Source of the DNA: Hyphomicrobiales bacterium
GTDB taxonomy: Bacteria; Pseudomonadota; Alphaproteobacteria; Rhizobiales; Rhizobiaceae
NCBI GenBank assembly: GCA_900469345.1
Contig: UBWZ01000003.1
Span: 1-64,000, forward strand
DNA length: 64,000 nucleotides
Direction: 5' to 3'
Each line of letters begins with the position of its first letter. Position 1 is the first letter of the stretch. The notes beneath the pieces are model-generated. The model did not search any database. It saw only the letters and a program-made list of their open reading frames with translations, and was not told the DNA's origin. This document shows positions 46,048-54,516 of the stretch, one piece after another. Both the position numbers and the translations under genes were made by a program.

Positions 46048-47052
46048 TCAGGCGGGTTCGGCGCGCTCGTCCCCAGCCTCCGGGCCGAGCTTCGCCAACA
46101 GGCGGCCGCGCGTGTCCTCGTCGACGAAGGCGGCTTCGAGGGCGGTGCGGGTCATCCCGTTGATCTCGTCCTGGGTAAAATCCATCGCCTCGGACGCCAG
46201 GGCATATTCGCGTGCCAGCGAGGTCCGGAAGAACGGCGGGTCATCGGAATTGAGGCAGACGCGCACGCCGGCGGCCTTCAGCGCCCGCAGTGGATGGCTG
46301 TCGAAGTCGGGAAACACCTTCAGCGCTATGTTGGATCCGGGGCAGACCTCGAGCACCGTTCCGAGTTCGGCAAGCCGTTCCAGCAGCGCCCGGTCTTCGA
46401 TCGAACGCACGCCATGGCCGATGCGCGACGGTCGCACCAGGTCGAGCGCATCCCACACGCTGAAGGCGCCGCAGACCTCGCCCGCATGAATGGTGAGACC
46501 GAGCCCCGCCTCACGGGCAATGTCGAAGGCGCGGGCGTAGTCGGCGACGCGGCCCATCCGCTCCTCGCCCGCCATGTTGAAGCCGGTTACCAGCGGATGC
46601 CGTGCCCGTGCGGCATATTCGGCCGCGGCGATCACCCGCTCTGGCCCGAAATGCCGTTCGCCGGTGACGATAATCCGCGCCTCGATGCCGCTGCTTTCCC
46701 GCGCCGCCTCGATCCCGTCGCTGACGCCCGCGAGATAGGCGTCGGCCCCAAGGCCGATCCTGTCTCCATGGTCGGGAGAGACGATGATCTCGCTGTAGAT
46801 CGTGTTGGCGGCGGCAAGTTCCGCCAGATAGGTCCGCGTCAGCAAAGCATAGTCGTCCGCCGTCCGAAACAGGCTCGCAACCGCGTCGTAGCAGACCAGG
46901 AATTCGGAAAAATCCCGCCAGACATAGCCGCGATCGCCAAGGATGCCGCTGATGTCGATCCCGTATTTCTCGGCCTGGGCCCGGGCAAGCTCCGGCCGCG
47001 CGGCGCCTTCGAGATGGCAGTGGATTTCGGCCTTCAGAAGATCTGCGGTCAC
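46048..47052 (-). CDS. add: adenosine deaminase
   Basis: Converts (deoxy)adenosine to (deoxy)inosine, which the neighbouring phosphorylase can then split. 334 aa. Zinc ligands are in EIHCHLEGA (HxH), HAGEVCG and LNSDDPPFF, with RIGHGVRSI between. The start is a GTG at 47052 that overlaps the deoB stop by 4 bp (GTGA). Confidence 0.95.
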   Translation of the reverse strand: MTADLLKAEIHCHLEGAARPELARAQAEKYGIDISGILGDRGYVWRDFSEFLVCYDAVASLFRTADDYALLTRTYLAELAAANTIYSEIIVSPDHGDRIGLGADAYLAGVSDGIEAARESSGIEARIIVTGERHFGPERVIAAAEYAARARHPLVTGFNMAGEERMGRVADYARAFDIAREAGLGLTIHAGEVCGAFSVWDALDLVRPSRIGHGVRSIEDRALLERLAELGTVLEVCPGSNIALKVFPDFDSHPLRALKAAGVRVCLNSDDPPFFRTSLAREYALASEAMDFTQDEINGMTRTALEAAFVDEDTRGRLLAKLGPEAGDERAEPA

Positions 47053-48269
47053 AGGAAGCTTCTCCCGTGCGGTCCGGCCGGTATGCCGAGATGCGCCGCC
47101 ACCGTTTCGCCGATGTCGGCGTAGGTGGGACGAAGGCCGATGTTGCGGGAGCGGATGCCCGGTCCGAACGCCATGATCGGCACGCGCTCGCGGGTATGGT
47201 CGGTACCCCGCCAGGTCGGGTCGCAGCCGTGGTCGGCGGTCAGGATCACCAGGTCCCCTGGCTTCAGGCGGCGGTGCACTTCCGGCAGCGCCAGGTCGAA
47301 GGCTTCGAGCGCGGCGGCATAGCCCGGCACGTCGCGGCGGTGGCCGTAGACCATGTCGAAGTCGACGAAATTGGTAAACACCAGATCGCCGTCGGCAGCC
47401 TCGGTCATCGCGGCCAGCGTCGCCTGCATCAACGCAGCGTTGCCGCTCGCCTTGATCACCCGGCTGACGCCCCGATGCGCGAAAATGTCGCCGATCTTGC
47501 CGACCGCGTGGACATTGCGCCCGGCATCGACCAGCCGGTCGAGCAGGGTTTCCTCCGGAGGCGGCACGGAAAAGTCGCGGCGATTGCCGGTGCGCTCGAA
47601 GGTGTCGGCGCTGTCACCCGAAAACGGGCGGGCGATCACCCGTCCGATATTGAGCGGGTCGAGCAGCCGGCGAACCGTCTTGGAAAGCTCCATCAGGCGG
47701 TCCAGCCCGAAGGCGGTCTCGTGCGCGGCAATCTGGAATACGGAATCGCTCGACGTGTAGCAGATCGGCTTGCCGCTGCGGATGTGCTCTTCGCCCAGCC
47801 GCGCGATGATCTCGGTGCCGGATGCATGGCAATTGCCCAGTATGCCGGGAATATCGCCTTCGCGGCAGATCGCCTCCACCAGCTCGGCCGGGAATGCGTC
47901 GCCGTTCGTGGGAAAATAGCCCCAGTCGAAGAGCACGGGGGTCGCGGCAATCTCCCAGTGGCCGGATGGTGTGTCCTTGCCGCGGGAGATTTCGTCCGCC
48001 GCGCCGTGAAGACCGAAAATGCGGGCGGGCAGGGGCATGCCCCGGGGGTAATCGCCACTGGCGAGCTTGGCGATTTCCATCAGCCCAAGCGATGACATGT
48101 TGGGAAGCGAGAGCGGCCCTTGCCGGAGCCCGGCCCGGTCGCCGGCGCCAGCGGCGCAGAATTCGGCAATGTGACCGAGCGTGTCTGCGCCAAGATCGCC
48201 GTAATCCTCCGCATCCCCGGCTCCGCCAACGCCGAAGGAATCGAGAACGAACAAGAAGGTCCGCGCCAT
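47049..48269 (-). CDS. deoB: phosphopentomutase
   Basis: Interconverts (deoxy)ribose 1- and 5-phosphate, linking the phosphorylases to DeoC and the pentose phosphate pathway. 406 aa, alkaline-phosphatase superfamily metalloenzyme. Metal ligands are visible in [20 protein letters not shown] near residue 4, [15 protein letters not shown] (phospho-Thr region) and [18 protein letters not shown]. First gene of the leftward group. Confidence 0.96.
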   Translation of the reverse strand: MARTFLFVLDSFGVGGAGDAEDYGDLGADTLGHIAEFCAAGAGDRAGLRQGPLSLPNMSSLGLMEIAKLASGDYPRGMPLPARIFGLHGAADEISRGKDTPSGHWEIAATPVLFDWGYFPTNGDAFPAELVEAICREGDIPGILGNCHASGTEIIARLGEEHIRSGKPICYTSSDSVFQIAAHETAFGLDRLMELSKTVRRLLDPLNIGRVIARPFSGDSADTFERTGNRRDFSVPPPEETLLDRLVDAGRNVHAVGKIGDIFAHRGVSRVIKASGNAALMQATLAAMTEAADGDLVFTNFVDFDMVYGHRRDVPGYAAALEAFDLALPEVHRRLKPGDLVILTADHGCDPTWRGTDHTRERVPIMAFGPGIRSRNIGLRPTYADIGETVAAHLGIPAGPHGRSFL

Positions 48270-48356
48270 ATTTGGTCCTGAAATCTGTTGCCTGGCGCTC
48301 TTTTTGGCGCCGATCGGCCTAGATATAGGTCTGCGGCACGCTTGGCAAAGGGGAGG

Positions 48357-48941
48357 TCAGCAGCCTGTGCAGGCGATGCTGGTGCCGACGCGCTGGCGGT
48401 AGAAATACTGCCGCCCCATGGTGATCGTCTGCAACTGGCTCGGCAAGAGCCCGGGCATGACCATGAAGAGCTGATGCGTCACGGATACCTGGGCTCGCAC
48501 CAGGAACGTGCTCGGCGTGCGCATGTCGGCCGGCACGTCTACCGGCGACCCGACAGCGTAGGGCCGGCCGTTGAGCTGATCCCAGGACCAGGCGACCGTC
48601 GGGTTGCCGCTGGCGTCAATGGTGACGCCGGTAATTTTCAGGCTGAGGTTCTGCGGCGTGTAGGGCGCGAAGATGCTGGCCGTCACGTCTTTCATCGTCG
48701 CAAGCACGGTCGGCGTCACCGATGTCTGCTGGGTCACCAGGTCTGCAATCGTGCTGGCCGTGCGGGTCGTCCGCTTGGACATGCTCAATCCGATGGTGAG
48801 CTCGAAGGCGGTGATGTAGAGGCAGAGCAGCAGGGGCGCGATGATCGCGAATTCGACGCCGCCCACGCCGCTGCGGTCCGCCCAAAGGGCCCGCAGACGC
48901 ATGAGAATGCCGCTCCCGCGGCGGGCATTCTTGTCCGTCAC
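48357..48941 (-). CDS. TadE/TadG-like pilus assembly protein (second)
   Basis: 194 aa. A pseudopilin-like protein with an N-terminal membrane helix preceded by the characteristic RSGVGGVEFAIIAPLLLCLY (Gly...Glu at position five), followed by a periplasmic domain. Ends in a cysteine pair ACTGC. Start is a GTG at 48941 overlapping the stop of the upstream tadE-like gene by 4 bp (GTGA). Likely a minor pilin or periplasmic part of the Tad machine encoded on the facing strand. Confidence 0.82.
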   Translation of the reverse strand: MTDKNARRGSGILMRLRALWADRSGVGGVEFAIIAPLLLCLYITAFELTIGLSMSKRTTRTASTIADLVTQQTSVTPTVLATMKDVTASIFAPYTPQNLSLKITGVTIDASGNPTVAWSWDQLNGRPYAVGSPVDVPADMRTPSTFLVRAQVSVTHQLFMVMPGLLPSQLQTITMGRQYFYRQRVGTSIACTGC

Positions 48942-49576
48942 GGGTAATCCTCGTTCTGGTAGGCGGCGGTTTCCACGATCAGGAAATAGTAAGGCCGGGA
49001 GCCGTCGGCGGGGCGCACATTGCTGATATAGGGTCGGATCAGGTCGGTGATCACGTCCCACTTGTAGTAGGCCCGCAGCATGTTGATGGTTTTCGGGCCG
49101 CCGGGTGAATAGCCCATGCCGGACGTATCGAGCTCGCCATAGGCGGACGTGGCGGGTGTCCGCGGCACTTTGGTGGGGATGGCGGCAAAGGTGGTGAAGC
49201 TGCGCACGTCGAGCCACAGCTTGTCGGGCGTCGCGGCTTCCGTCAGGCTGCACTTGATCAGGATGGAGATCTCGTTGCAGAAGGCCTGCCGAAAGGCGGT
49301 GCGATCCTTATCGGTCGCCGAGCTGTGCGCATAGGTGATGTTGCCGGTTCTAAGCTTGCGCGCCAGCGTGTCGACGGCGTTGCCGACAAGCTGCTCGCCC
49401 GTGTAGGCGACGAAGGTCTCGATGATGGCAAACACGATCAGGAAATAGGGAATGGCCAGGATCGCGAATTCGATCGCGGCGGCGCCGTCTCTCGAGCGCA
49501 GGAAGCGACGCATGCGACCGGCCGAAGGTCGGCCCGCAGCAGTCTCGCTGGAAGTGGGGTAATGATCCCTGCGCAT
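48938..49576 (-). CDS. TadE/TadG-like pilus assembly protein (first)
   Basis: 212 aa, same architecture as its downstream partner: a short basic N-terminus, the RDGAAAIEFAILAIPYFLIV pseudopilin helix, and a periplasmic region of about 150 residues with two cysteines (FCNEI, IKCSL) that may bond. ATG 49576 has AGGAG three to seven bases upstream; a TTG at 49591 is less likely. Cotranscribed with the next gene by overlap. Confidence 0.83.
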   Translation of the reverse strand: MRRDHYPTSSETAAGRPSAGRMRRFLRSRDGAAAIEFAILAIPYFLIVFAIIETFVAYTGEQLVGNAVDTLARKLRTGNITYAHSSATDKDRTAFRQAFCNEISILIKCSLTEAATPDKLWLDVRSFTTFAAIPTKVPRTPATSAYGELDTSGMGYSPGGPKTINMLRAYYKWDVITDLIRPYISNVRPADGSRPYYFLIVETAAYQNEDYP

Positions 49577-49664
49577 GGGCTCCTGTCTCAATGCGAACCA
49601 GCATGAAACCTAGAGCTGCTTTATTGATATTCCGTTTCTGCCGCGCTCGGCAATTTAACGGGAT

Positions 49665-50090
49665 TCAGGGTGCGGTGCTGCTGGTGCCGCTGGAGGAGCT
49701 GCTGAAGGTCGCATGCTGTTCGCAATTGGGCGTGCAGGAAAGCACCGAGCGGGAGGTCTGGCGGTAGACGCGCACCGTGTTGCCCTCGTCGATCGAGACC
49801 AGGATACGCTCATCCGCAATCGCATTGCCGTCGCTGTCGAGAAGCACCAGATTGGTTGTCCCGAAGGCCCGTCCGGTGAGGACGATGGTGGTTGGATCCG
49901 CGACCGTCGCATCGGCGACTTCGGCATTTCCGACGATCACCTTGGCCACCGGGCGATCGAGCTTGAGTACGCGCGCATGGTTCATGAACACGCGCAACAG
50001 CTGGTCCTCGGCCGCGTTCGCCAGCCGGCTTGCACCCAGACACGTGGTGCACAGGGCGACGAATGTGACGAAGAGACTGCGCGACACCAT
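49665..50090 (-). CDS. free-standing secretin N-domain (pilus N-terminal) protein
   Basis: 141 aa with a signal peptide ending near ANA-AED. The mature part (about 30-105) parallels the N-terminal domain of CpaC encoded 2.5 kb away: compare LDRPVAKVIVGNAEVADA and GRAFGTTNLVLLDSDGN with the CpaC segments around ADPSMADA and GKTVGQTNIFVFGANGE. No secretin domain follows; the end is Ser/Thr-rich with two cysteines (SCTPNC). Probably a periplasmic partner of the secretin or pilus. No good ribosome site is seen at ATG 50090. Confidence 0.78.
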   Translation of the reverse strand: MVSRSLFVTFVALCTTCLGASRLANAAEDQLLRVFMNHARVLKLDRPVAKVIVGNAEVADATVADPTTIVLTGRAFGTTNLVLLDSDGNAIADERILVSIDEGNTVRVYRQTSRSVLSCTPNCEQHATFSSSSSGTSSTAP

Positions 50091-50492
50091 AATGGGGGTG
50101 GCCTTTTATCGAGGATTTGTCGCCAGCATGCCCCGCAATGGTGAATCATTGCTTAAGCGACGTGCCGCCGGTGCACGGCGTCCCGTTTTGGCGCTCCGAT
50201 GAGAACGGCCTTGGGGCCCGCCCGGCAGCCGGCCGGCGACCCGGAAGGGCGCTGGACCCCCTGAATAGAAAGAGCTTTCGCCGTTCATCGGGAGGACTAT
50301 CCGGGTAAGTATAATTAACTGTTTTTACTTGAAGGTTTGTTTACCAGCACGCAACGGCGGCCGCCATTAACGATTGGTTAAGCCTCCCTGTTAAGCCGCT
50401 GGCAATCCTTGCGCTGTAACTTTGCCGTCATCCGAACAGCGGAAACAGTTGTCGGGAAGTGCTGAACAACATCGTGTGGAGTAGGAGTTTCC
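50091..50492. other. 402-bp divergent control region of the pilus genes
   Basis: Lies between the leftward N-domain gene and the rightward pilin gene. The half nearest the pilin is AT-richer than the surroundings (50305-50345 and 50365-50395) and holds the CtrA-like box listed separately. No gene is seen. Confidence 0.5.
50367..50382 (+). promoter_or_regulatory. CtrA-like box upstream of the flp pilin gene
   Basis: TTAACGATTGGTTAAG, i.e. TTAA, seven bases, TTAA, matching the alphaproteobacterial CtrA site (TTAA-N7-TTAAC) except for the last base. It is about 110 bp upstream of the pilin start. Another TTAAG follows at 50391-50395. Cell-cycle control of pilA by CtrA is known in Caulobacter; here it is inferred. 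Confidence 0.55.
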
Positions 50493-50663
50493 ATGTCTAA
50501 GATTTTTGCTCGTTTCATGAAAGATGAGTCCGGCGCGACCGCCATCGAGTATGGCCTGATCGCGGCTCTGATTTCCGTTGCCCTCATTGCTGGTGCCACC
50601 ACCCTCGGCGGTGCGCTCAACAATCAGTTCAAGAACATCGCAGGCAAGCTGAACCAGCAGTAA
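50493..50663 (+). CDS. Flp/Fap-type pilin subunit
   Basis: 56-residue prepilin, the structural subunit of the Tad/Cpa pilus. The leader MSKIFARFMKDESG ends in Gly and is followed by ATAIEYGLIAALISVAL, the Flp motif with Glu at +5 and Tyr at +6; CpaA should cleave after that Gly. One hydrophobic helix of about 22 residues and a short polar tail ending in KLNQQ. GTAGGAG lies seven bases before ATG 50493. A strong terminator directly follows, consistent with high-level expression of the pilin alone. Confidence 0.93.
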   Translation: MSKIFARFMKDESGATAIEYGLIAALISVALIAGATTLGGALNNQFKNIAGKLNQQ

Positions 50664-50681
50664 GCTGACGCCCCGCAATCT

Positions 50682-50706
50682 AGCCGCTCGAAAGAGCGGC
50701 TGTTTT
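50682..50706 (+). terminator. terminator/attenuator between pilin gene and cpaA
   Basis: Arms AGCCGCTC and GAGCGGCT closed by a GAAA tetraloop, then GTTTT. It would give abundant pilin mRNA and less read-through to cpaA and below. Confidence 0.8.
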
Positions 50707-50723
50707 GCTGTTTCTCGGAGCGG

Positions 50724-51275
50724 GTGCATGCGCTCGCAGGTTTCAGGATTACCATCGTGGTCGTCATCCCGTTCGCAATCCTGCTGACCCTTCCTTTCTG
50801 CCTGGCTGCGGCAGCCGTGACCGACCTTTTGTCGATGACCATTCCCAACCGTCTCTCGGCGGCGGCCGTCATCGCCTTTTTCGTTCTGGCGCCGCTTGCC
50901 GGCATGGCCTGGCCGGCAATCGGCATGAGCCTCGTGGCGGCACTTGCCGTCTTCACGGTCTGTTTTACCCTTTTTGCCTTCAACATCATGGGCGGCGGCG
51001 ACGCGAAGCTGCTGACGGCAGCGTCCCTGTGGTTTGGCTTCGACCCATCGCTGCTCGTCTTCCTGGTTCTGGTCGCCTATGCGGGCGGCGGCGTGACGCT
51101 GCTCTTCCTGTTCCTCCGCTCCCAGTCGATGACGGTGCTTGCGATGGGCATTCCGCTGCCAGCATCCGTCGTCAGCGAAAAGAAAGTCCCCTACGGCATT
51201 GCGATCGCGCTCGGCGGCTATCTCAGCTTCCAGGACGCCCCGATCGTCCAGCTTGCGACCCAGATGCTGAGCTGA
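50724..51275 (+). CDS. cpaA: prepilin peptidase CpaA/TadV
   Basis: Cuts the Flp leader in the inner membrane. 183 aa with about five or six hydrophobic segments. The two catalytic aspartates of type IV prepilin peptidases are in AAAVTDLLSMTIPN near residue 33 and in FNIMGGGDAKLL near residue 91. The start is probably GTG 50724 with GGAG only three bases away, so the exact start is unsure. Confidence 0.9.
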   Translation: MHALAGFRITIVVVIPFAILLTLPFCLAAAAVTDLLSMTIPNRLSAAAVIAFFVLAPLAGMAWPAIGMSLVAALAVFTVCFTLFAFNIMGGGDAKLLTAASLWFGFDPSLLVFLVLVAYAGGGVTLLFLFLRSQSMTVLAMGIPLPASVVSEKKVPYGIAIALGGYLSFQDAPIVQLATQMLS

Positions 51276-51390
51276 CCCCCGACCGCCGGCGGTAACTCTG
51301 CGTTAACCAGAGTTGTAAGGGGCTCATTAACCTTAATTACACCTTTGCGGGCCATTCTTCGGAGAGATTTGGATTCCTCCGGGGAAGGTC

Positions 51391-52197
51391 ATGAAACCCG
51401 CTCGCATAATCATCCTCGCTGTCGCCATTGTGGCAGCCGGCCTTGCCGGCGTGCTGGCGATGCGCCTTTCCGGCGCCAAGGCGCCGGACGTGGTCGAAAC
51501 CATCGTCCAGAAAGAACCGACGGTGCGGGTCCTGGTGGCGTCCGAAAGCCTGCCGGTGGGCAGTCGGCTGAACGAAAAGTCCGTCGAGTGGCTGGACTGG
51601 CCCAAGGGCGGGATCGTCGAAGGGTTCATCACCAATGACAGCCGTGCCGATGCGGCCGAGCAGCTGAAAGGGTCCGTCGTCCGCCTGCCGATCTTCAAGG
51701 GCGAACCGATCCGCGCCGAAAAGATCGCCGACTCCTCCAGCCGCATCATGTCATCGCTGCTGCCTTCCGGAAAACGCGCTGTGGCGACCGAAATCTCGGT
51801 CGCGACCGGCGCGGGCGGCTTCGTGCTGCCGAACGACCGCGTCGATGTGATCATGGTCCGCGATCCCAAGGACGGCGGCAGCCCGCTCACCGAAAACGTC
51901 CTCAACAATGTGCGGGTTCTGGCCATCGACCAGCAGATCCAGGAAGCGGCGGATGGCACCAAGTCCGTCGTCGGCACCACCGCCACCCTGGAGCTGACGC
52001 CGGATCAGGCAAAGATCATCACCGTGGCTCAGCAGATGGCGCAACGCCTGACGCTGGCGCTCCGATCCGTCGCCGATGCCCAGGAGTCAGATACGGTCGC
52101 GGCCGATTATCTGCTGCATGGAGGCGGCAAGTCGGAAATCCAAGTCATCAAATCAGGATCGATCGTCAAGGGCACGACGACGCAGCAGGCGAAGTGA
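51391..52197 (+). CDS. cpaB: Flp pilus assembly protein CpaB
   Basis: 268 aa. N-terminal membrane anchor or signal (IIILAVAIVAAGLAGVLAM), then an SAF domain at about 50-115 (RVLVASESLPVGSRLNEKSV) and a RcpC/CpaB domain after it (VATEISVATGAGGFVLPNDRVDVI). Periplasmic factor that works with the CpaC secretin. A 115-bp gap containing TTAACC repeats lies upstream. Confidence 0.92.
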   Translation: MKPARIIILAVAIVAAGLAGVLAMRLSGAKAPDVVETIVQKEPTVRVLVASESLPVGSRLNEKSVEWLDWPKGGIVEGFITNDSRADAAEQLKGSVVRLPIFKGEPIRAEKIADSSSRIMSSLLPSGKRAVATEISVATGAGGFVLPNDRVDVIMVRDPKDGGSPLTENVLNNVRVLAIDQQIQEAADGTKSVVGTTATLELTPDQAKIITVAQQMAQRLTLALRSVADAQESDTVAADYLLHGGGKSEIQVIKSGSIVKGTTTQQAK

Positions 52198-52210
52198 ACG
52201 GAGCGGCCAC

Positions 52211-53764
52211 GTGACAACTTTTAAAGTCAGATTTCGCAGCTTCGCGGCGCTCGGAATGGGCGTCTGCCTCGCTGTGTCCGGCGTGCCCGGTCCGGTCGCT
52301 CACCTCGGCGCAGGCGGTTCCGAAGCGATGGCCGGCGATGCCAGCCTGATCCGCATCAACGAGGGCGGCCCTGGAATCAAGAGGCGCCTCAACCTCGGGC
52401 TCAACAAGGCACTCGTCGTCGATCTGCCCGCCGACGCGCACGACATTCTCGTCGCCGATCCGAGCATGGCCGATGCAGTGACGCGCACGTCGCGCCGCAT
52501 CTACCTGTTCGGCAAGACGGTAGGCCAGACCAACATCTTCGTCTTCGGCGCCAATGGCGAGGAAATCGTCAGCCTCGACGTCCAGATCGAGCGCGACATT
52601 TCCGGCCTGCAGGACAATCTGCGCCGCTTCCTGCCCGACAGCGACATCAAGGTCGAGATCATCTCCGACAACATCGTCCTATCCGGCACGGTGCGCACGC
52701 CGCAGGACTCGACCCAAGCGGAAAAGTTGGCAAAGGCCTTCCTGAAGGGCGGCGAAGCCACGACCCGAAACATCACGGCCCAGGGCAACAATGGCGATGC
52801 CGACATCTTCGCCGAAAACCGCCAGACCTCGCAGATTGTCAATCTTCTGACGATCGAAGGCGAGGACCAGGTGACGCTGAAGGTGACGGTTGCCGAAGTC
52901 AGCCGCCAGGTAATGAAGCAGCTCGGCTTCAACGGTTCGATCAGCGGCAGCAAGGGAGCGCTGTCCTTCTCCAACCCGTCGAACCTCGGCAATGCGATCA
53001 ACACCTTCGGCACGGGCAGCCTCACCGGCACCCTCGGCGCCACCAGCATTGCGAGCTACATGAGTGCCATGGAGCAGGCCGGTGTGATGCGCACCCTCGC
53101 CGAGCCAAGCCTCACGGCGATTTCCGGCCAGCAGGCCAAATTCTATGTGGGCGGCGAATACCGTCTGCCGGCAGAACAGGAAGTTGCCTTCGACGAGGAT
53201 ACCGGCAGGCCTTCCGTGACCCGCACCGTCAGCTCGGTCGATTACGGCATCGAGCTCAATTTCAAGCCGATCGTCCTCTCCGCCGGGCGCATCAGCCTCA
53301 ACATCGAGACCAATGTCTCCGAGCCGACCTACGAAGGCTCGGCCGTGACCGGCAATGGCAGCAGCACCCAGATCCCCGGCAGTACCTACATGTCGATCCG
53401 CAAGCGCGAGGCGTCCACCACCGTGGAACTGCCGTCCGGCGGCTCCATCGTGATCGCCGGCCTCGTCCAGGATAACGTCCGCCAGGCGATGTCCGGGCTT
53501 CCGGGCATCTCGAAGGTCCCCGTGTTCGGCACGCTCTTCCGCAGCAAGGACTTCGTCCGCAACGAAACCGAACTCGTCATCATCGCGACGCCCTATCTCG
53601 TGCGCCCCGTGGCACGCAGCGAGATCGCCCGTCCGGACGATAACTTCAATCCGGAAAACGATGGTGCGACCTTCTTCCTCAACCGCGTCAACAAGATCTA
53701 CGGCCGCAAGGAGACCGTCGCAACCGGTCAATATCACGGCGCCGTCGGCTTCATCTACAAGTGA
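52211..53764 (+). CDS. cpaC: Tad pilus secretin CpaC/RcpA
   Basis: Outer-membrane channel for the pilus. 517 aa: signal peptide, pilus-N domain (about 45-125), BON-like domain (about 130-200) and C-terminal secretin domain (about 250-480) with VPVFGTLFRS and ETELVIIATPYLVRP, the usual secretin end. GTG start at 52211 has GGAG seven bases upstream; the open frame above it belongs to no protein. The stop overlaps an in-frame GTG before cpaD. Confidence 0.94.
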   Translation: MTTFKVRFRSFAALGMGVCLAVSGVPGPVAHLGAGGSEAMAGDASLIRINEGGPGIKRRLNLGLNKALVVDLPADAHDILVADPSMADAVTRTSRRIYLFGKTVGQTNIFVFGANGEEIVSLDVQIERDISGLQDNLRRFLPDSDIKVEIISDNIVLSGTVRTPQDSTQAEKLAKAFLKGGEATTRNITAQGNNGDADIFAENRQTSQIVNLLTIEGEDQVTLKVTVAEVSRQVMKQLGFNGSISGSKGALSFSNPSNLGNAINTFGTGSLTGTLGATSIASYMSAMEQAGVMRTLAEPSLTAISGQQAKFYVGGEYRLPAEQEVAFDEDTGRPSVTRTVSSVDYGIELNFKPIVLSAGRISLNIETNVSEPTYEGSAVTGNGSSTQIPGSTYMSIRKREASTTVELPSGGSIVIAGLVQDNVRQAMSGLPGISKVPVFGTLFRSKDFVRNETELVIIATPYLVRPVARSEIARPDDNFNPENDGATFFLNRVNKIYGRKETVATGQYHGAVGFIYK

Positions 53765-53775
53765 GGAGAGAGGCC

Positions 53776-54504
53776 ATGACGACTGAGATCGAGGCAACCA
53801 CAATGCACGAAGGCCGCTCTTCCATGCCGTACGACACGCATCGCACCGCCATACGGCGGGCGTCCGCTCTCGCCCTGATGGTCGCATGCGCTGGCATGCT
53901 GGCGTCCTGCGGCAACAGCCAGATGACCACCGGCTCCATTCCGGACGACTACCGCACCCGCCACCCCATCGTACTTGCTGAAGGCCAGAGCACCCTCGAC
54001 GTGCCGGTCGCCTCGGGCGATATCCGCCTTTCCATCGGCCTCAAGGACATGGTGCGCGGTTTCGGCCAGAAATTCGTGGCCTCGCCAGCCGGTGTCATCC
54101 AGGTTCAGGTCCCGCATGGCTCCGTCAATGCAGGAGCTGCCTCGAAGCTCGCCGGCGACATTCGCCGCACGCTGGCCCAGTCCGGCATCAGCCCGCAGCG
54201 CATTCTGATGAGCAGCTATGCCGCCATGCCGAACGGCGATGCTGCCCCGATCCGGCTGTCCTACGTGACGACCAAGGCCATGACCAGCCAGTGCGGCAAC
54301 TGGCCGGAGGATCTCTCCGACAACACGACCGCCAACAGGAACTGGTACAATTTCGGCTGCGCCAGCCAGAACAATCTCGCCGCCCAGATCGCCAACCCGT
54401 CCGACCTCATCGCGCCGCGGGCCATGACGCCCATCGACGCGGCGCAGCGCGGCCAGGTCATCAGCGACTACCGCGGCGAAAACACCACCACCACCGGCAA
54501 TTAA
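53776..54504 (+). CDS. cpaD: Cpa pilus lipoprotein CpaD
   Basis: 242 aa. Lipoprotein signal with lipobox LASC (GMLASCGNS) at about residue 47, preceded by an unusually long, polar N-terminus of about 25 residues; the true start may be further in, e.g. the ATG of MPYDTH. The mature part holds the CpaD domain including SQCGNWPEDL and YNFGCASQNNLAAQIANP. Presumed outer-membrane or periplasmic assembly factor. ATG 53776 has GAGAGAGG upstream. Confidence 0.9.
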   Translation: MTTEIEATTMHEGRSSMPYDTHRTAIRRASALALMVACAGMLASCGNSQMTTGSIPDDYRTRHPIVLAEGQSTLDVPVASGDIRLSIGLKDMVRGFGQKFVASPAGVIQVQVPHGSVNAGAASKLAGDIRRTLAQSGISPQRILMSSYAAMPNGDAAPIRLSYVTTKAMTSQCGNWPEDLSDNTTANRNWYNFGCASQNNLAAQIANPSDLIAPRAMTPIDAAQRGQVISDYRGENTTTTGN

Positions 54505-54516
54505 CGGGTTTAGGCG

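Noticed and set aside
51301..51345. TTAAC repeats upstream of cpaB as a CtrA site
   Set aside because: The TTAA elements are spaced by two bases, not seven, so the CtrA pattern is not met.
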